Positions 59,588 to 64,000 of a stretch of 64,000 nt of DNA are shown here, piece by piece. The translations under genes and the position numbers were made by a program. The DNA lies in contig NC_066838.1 in assembly GCF_001640805.2 (NCBI RefSeq), positions 16,515,506 through 16,579,505 on the forward strand, in the 5' to 3' direction. Position 1 is the stretch's first letter, and each line of letters begins with the position of its first letter. The notes below the pieces were generated by a model. That model was not told the origin of the DNA. It did no database searches and saw only the letters and a list, made by a program, of their open reading frames with translations. Origin of the DNA: Lates calcarifer. Taxonomy: Eukaryota; Chordata; Actinopteri; Centropomidae.

Positions 59588-59826
59588 CTGTGCCAATAAA
59601 CATAAAAGCGTAACATCAGGACATATGTATGAGCATGCTCAGGCACACTCACACACAGATACAAACAAAGTTAAGGGGTGAAACAGTGGGCCAGAAGTGT
59701 GTTTTTGTTTTAAGCATACAAAATTGAGATTATTTTTTCCCCAAACATGAACATATGTGTAGGCATGCGCCAGTTGCCGGTTTCAGGGTGGTTTGAAAAA
59801 GTCAAGTTTCAGTCAAGTCTAGGTCT

Positions 59827-59871
59827 GTTTTTCTTTTGTTTGTTTGTTTGTGTGTTTTTTTTTTTTTTTTT
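59827..59871. repeat. T-rich tract with (TTTG)n
   Basis: TTTG repeats followed by a run of about 17 T. Confidence 0.9.
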
Positions 59872-62800
59872 AACGTGTGTGTTGATGTTTTTAACTGAGC
59901 TTGTTCAGCTGCAGGTTTAGGCTTAATTAAGGGACTGCAGTTATTTATTGATTTTTAAAAATAAACTCTATTATTTCAACTTAACACACACATTTACTAA
60001 TGTTCCAAATAGATTGTGATCAATGGAAAAAAAAGTTGTTTTTCTTACCAAAAACTACTAATTTTAGAGCTGTGATATTTTTGCTTAAGGTTATTATATT
60101 GACAGAATCTCATACTCATACTTTACTTAAACTTTTCACTTTCTATGAGCGTGTTGAAAACAGAAGAGCTAAGTTTCCACATGAACTCACAAACTTCCTC
60201 TGTCTAGACAAGTATCAGAGCCTGAATGTGTGGGAGCAGTGACAACCCAAGTGGGAACTATTGGGAGTCTGAATTGGTAGAGAGAGGGGATGCAGAAGCA
60301 AATTCTTTCTATTACCAGGCTGCCCTTTCCACTCACTATCCCCACAACAAACACAAAATAGCAACAAAATGCTGCCTTAATGGGGCTTTGACCTTCCCAG
60401 TGGGAAAGTGCCTCTGAATGCCAGAGTTAGAATAAAGGGTTGAGGGTGTATGGACTGAGAGCGGACAGGGATCAGTGATGCACATCAAGCTATCAGACCC
60501 AAACACATCAACTGCTCAGTCCCATCGCTCTCCAAAGCCTCTCACCACCCTCCCCACCCACCTCTCCCCCCGTCTATGACATTCTTTTGCTTTCCACCCC
60601 ACTACACCCCACCTCACTCTGCCTCTCTTTCTATACTGCTTTCATTCATGCTTTCTCCTCTCTCCCCCTCTCTGGAACATGCGGTAGAGAGAGGGGTAGA
60701 TTTCAGTTCACTGATAGTGGAATGTCATTCACAACCTCTTCCTCTAGTTTAAGGGTTGAGTATGGTGTCATTCTCATACTAAAACCCAACCTAATATACC
60801 GGATGTAGCTTTTACTCAGATCTACATGGATCCTTCGGCCGAGGTCAAACCTTTTTACAAGTCAAATATGTCCTGTGTCTGCTGCAGTCTATGGTTACTT
60901 ATGACCAAACCTCAAAGTTCAAATGTCATATCCTCTTGTTAAGAGACTTCGGCACTGACCTTTGACACCTTTCTATTAGACAGAAGCTGTGGCAGCAAGT
61001 TCAAAGAGGTACAGGACATACCTGAGGCATTACTGGCATTACCGTGAGGGATTACGTTTTGTTTGTGTGTGTGTGCTTGTGTACTTGTGGGTGCACAAAA
61101 GCACATTTATGCACTCATGCACACTAGCTCGTATGACGACATTAGTTTACTGACATTTCACTCTGAGTGAAGGTAACCATTCGGTAAGCACCGGGAGCCA
61201 ACACTTGGAGCTCCTGGGTCACAAAAAAGAACATAATGCACCTAAATTAGACAAAGCACAATGCAGCTTCTGTTGTTACAGTGAAACTCGCCCCTCTCTG
61301 TCCCCAAAACACATCTGCAAAATCATTAACAGATGTCTAAAGAGCCTCCTTCGGCCAGCGTATCACAAACACACACACTCTACCTTGCTACATCCAAATA
61401 AATTCCATTTTCTCAGTCGCCATGCCTGGCTCCCTTCCTTTGCATTTCCTCAATTCCATCTCCACTGCTCACGTGCTGACGCTCTCAGGCCACAAACACA
61501 TGCAGATACTCATAGAGAAAAGCAAATGTGTAGAAAAACTTTCTAATTCACACATAGCCCTATGCTGAGGGTTTTCCTGCTGTAGCCCTGAGACACGTTG
61601 CCTTTCTTACATTTACTGTCTTTTTCGGACACCACAAACTTCTTCTGGCAGACTTTCTAATCTGCATTATATACTGAAGAAGTGACAGCACCACTCAGTT
61701 CTTTTTATCTCTGCACTGGATGAAATAAGCAACAGCAAATTTTCAGGCAAGGAAAATATTCCTGAAATATACTCAAACATGTGTTTGTTGTCTTTCCATT
61801 GTGTCTGTAAACCACATTTTGCCACACACCTTCCGAGGGAAATGGACAGCACAGGAGCCCTGCTTTCCTTCACCACAACCAGCACACCATTCATCAGCTG
61901 TGCTCAATAATTATCACCTCGTAATTAGTGGTCCAGGTTTTAAAGAGCCAAACGCCATGCGTAAATAGGTGTGCCAGGGCAAGTGCTTGCCAGTCGGTTA
62001 AGTTATGAGGGGGAGGCAGAATTCAGTGAAGCGAAGGAAAAACTGGAGAGAGTGCGCTGTGAGACACAACTCACTCAGGAATTTACAGTTGGTCTCATAA
62101 AGCCAATGAAAAGCAGAGCTCTAAACCAGCAGGCACAGACATCTGAAGGAAAACATTGGGAGGAAGAAAGACAAGCGCCAGTTAAAGTTCTGAATGGACA
62201 TCAGCGGGCACAGAAAGAAAGACCGACAGAGACGTTACATGATGTTATTCAGTTATCATTAGTAATTGAGTATTACTCAGTTAACAGCTATAGATTTGTC
62301 CTTCCTAATAATTAACTACATTATGAAAAGTAATGCATGCAAACCAACTGGTGCTACTCTTGAACACGCCACAGCTTGGCTGCAGGATCAGAGCAGCCGG
62401 GTTTAATTAAATATTGTGTGGTTTTTAGAGTAAAGTGATAATATCTATTAGGGCTTACAGGATTAGTCTCGGTTACAGACGGACACTGGAATGTAGAGAG
62501 AGTGTGGTTACTCCTGTTGATCAGTGCAAATCCACAAGGCATTAGTCTGCTCATAGATACGGAGGTTAGTGAACCAGTGTTGTTGGTCAAGGCTGGAACA
62601 TAGTGGCAATGTTTGGGCCAAAACTAATGGAGTCCTGCCATAGACTACCTCATAACCAGGATTTGGCTAGGTTACACTGGCACTGGATTAGTTGTGTGTG
62701 TGTCTGTGAGAGAGAGAGAGGGAGAGAGAGTTAGAGCAAGGATACAAGACAAAGCCATGGACTATTAACCACCATAGCAGCTGTGCCGGTGCTTGTGGAA

Positions 62801-64000
62801 CCACACATTAATCACCATCTGACTGGACTGTGTTTGCTTGCAGTACTTTTTTTGGTCTAACTGTGTGCATGGGATTCTTAAGAGGGTATAAACGGGCAAA
62901 ACGGAGAGACGTGGGTTCGAGTCCAAAATGCTCCCAAAGCTCTCAGAAACAGTCAATGGAGAAAAAAGGGCAAAAAATGGACAAGGAATGGACAAGAAAG
63001 TCAAATGGTTTAGAGCCAAAATGATCCTGAATGAATATATAAACAAAGTTGAGTTGGATTTCCATCAGACATCTGAATGAACTCCAGGTTGCTGCTGATA
63101 CTGGCCTCTCACTTCATGTTCCGATGTTAAAGTAGCGCACAAACCTCTGAGGCTTTCCAGGGGACATGGGCAGATGGAGCAAAGGAGAAATAGAGAGATG
63201 GAGAGATAGAGGCTCATTACAGAGAGAGTATAGGGGTTTTGCTTTTGTTTGTATGGCATTTGGCTGGTGTTTACCACTAGCACACAGGGTCAACATTCAG
63301 ACCCCAACTGCTAGGCTTTCTCACAGGACAGCATGCAACAAAGGCAGGAGTCCACTGGTCTGCACAGGGAGGCCCTCAACCAGGGGCCCGGGGTCATTTC
63401 ATCTATACCCTCTGCCTATGTGCAACCACTGAGGGCAAACTAGGACATACATGTAAACCTCATGACACTGCATATACATGATTGGATATTGTGTATGAGA
63501 CTGTGTTTGTTGGTTGAAAGATAATTAAGGACATTCTGCAGCAACAACAACACACATGAACATCCTCTGCCCAAGCATCATTCTGATGAAGTGTTCATTC
63601 AACTGTCTGATCAAGAAACATATTTGGAAGATTTATTAGAAAGGGGCTATTAGTCACCTGTCTCTTTTGAAAATCTTAAAAATAAGCCCCCCCGAGTCAC
63701 TTTACCTTTAAAGTCCCTATAATATCTAAGCTGGACGAATACATGACACTTTGAACACGACTCAAGGTTAAATCAAAGAGAGAAATGTCTGTCTTGTTCT
63801 GCCTGAACAGGAACATATATTTATCTTTTAATTAACACAAAACAATCTCCCCATTAGGTCAGTTCAGTAGCTGTTTCTGAGTTTCTGACCATATCATATA
63901 CTCCTCCCCAGCAGATGGAGTTTTCCCAGTTGTCATGGAAAACTCTAGGGATTTTTTGTTTATGTTGGCTTAAACACTGAGATTTAGAGTTCATCTGTAA

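Larger units (their letters stand above)
44711..64000. other. upstream intergenic region of emilin3, no firmly supported gene
   Basis: I scanned both strands for family-like coding exons and saw none I can name. It holds the MITE at 47299, (CA)n at 51702 and 58591, dispersed repeats at 54515-55180, 55325 and 57036, a T-rich tract at 59827 and one low-confidence minus-strand exon at 59486-59587. In human, CHD6 lies on this side of EMILIN3; no CHD6-like exon is visible here. Confidence 0.5.

Noticed and set aside
61971..62315. 114-codon hydrophilic plus-strand frame
   Set aside because: It begins at a non-ATG codon in the displayed frame, has no family match and no regulatory context.

Overview
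The window reads as nuclear DNA of a ray-finned (teleost, probably percomorph-like) fish. It has two intron-containing vertebrate genes with GT-AG introns. Long (CA)n, (GA)n and homopolymer tracts are frequent, and several decayed interspersed repeats belong to families I recognise from teleost genomes. No prokaryotic operons, rRNA, CRISPR arrays or convincing tRNA genes were seen.

Layout. Bases 1-15,854 contain no exon I can support and are best read as a large first intron of the gene that follows, with microsatellites and decayed transposon pieces. Bases 15,855-21,460 (+) hold eight coding exons, taken as exons 2-9, of a beta-1,4-galactosyltransferase most like B4GALT5 (lactosylceramide synthase). 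The first exon (cytosolic tail and membrane anchor) is not visible. A 3' UTR of about 4.4 kb probably runs to an AATAAA at 25,856. Bases ~25,880-30,520 are intergenic between two tail-to-tail genes. Bases 31,238-44,244 (-) hold six coding exons of an EMILIN-family extracellular matrix glycoprotein. It has a signal peptide, an EMI domain, a Pro/Gly-rich linker and a long coiled-coil region, and it ends without a C1q domain, which points to EMILIN3. Bases 44,245-64,000 are the upstream side of emilin3. They contain a purine tract and (CA)n near the presumed promoter, several repeats, one low-confidence orphan exon on the minus strand (59,486-59,587) and otherwise no recognisable gene.

The genes act in different places: B4GALT5 in the Golgi in glycosphingolipid synthesis, EMILIN3 in the extracellular matrix. 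I see no functional coupling beyond their convergent arrangement. Human B4GALT5 and EMILIN3 both lie on chromosome 20, so the linkage is consistent with an old syntenic block.

The most notable observation is a single extra base in emilin3 exon 2 (near 35,019). It breaks the EMI-domain frame, while the other exons are open and phase-compatible and the six-exon total is divisible by three once that base is discounted. It is either a sequence error or a real null allele. Other points are two introns that interrupt the emilin3 coiled-coil region at CAG|G sites, and a TA-flanked palindromic MITE family present as three copies. I found no strong evidence of a wholly new biological system.
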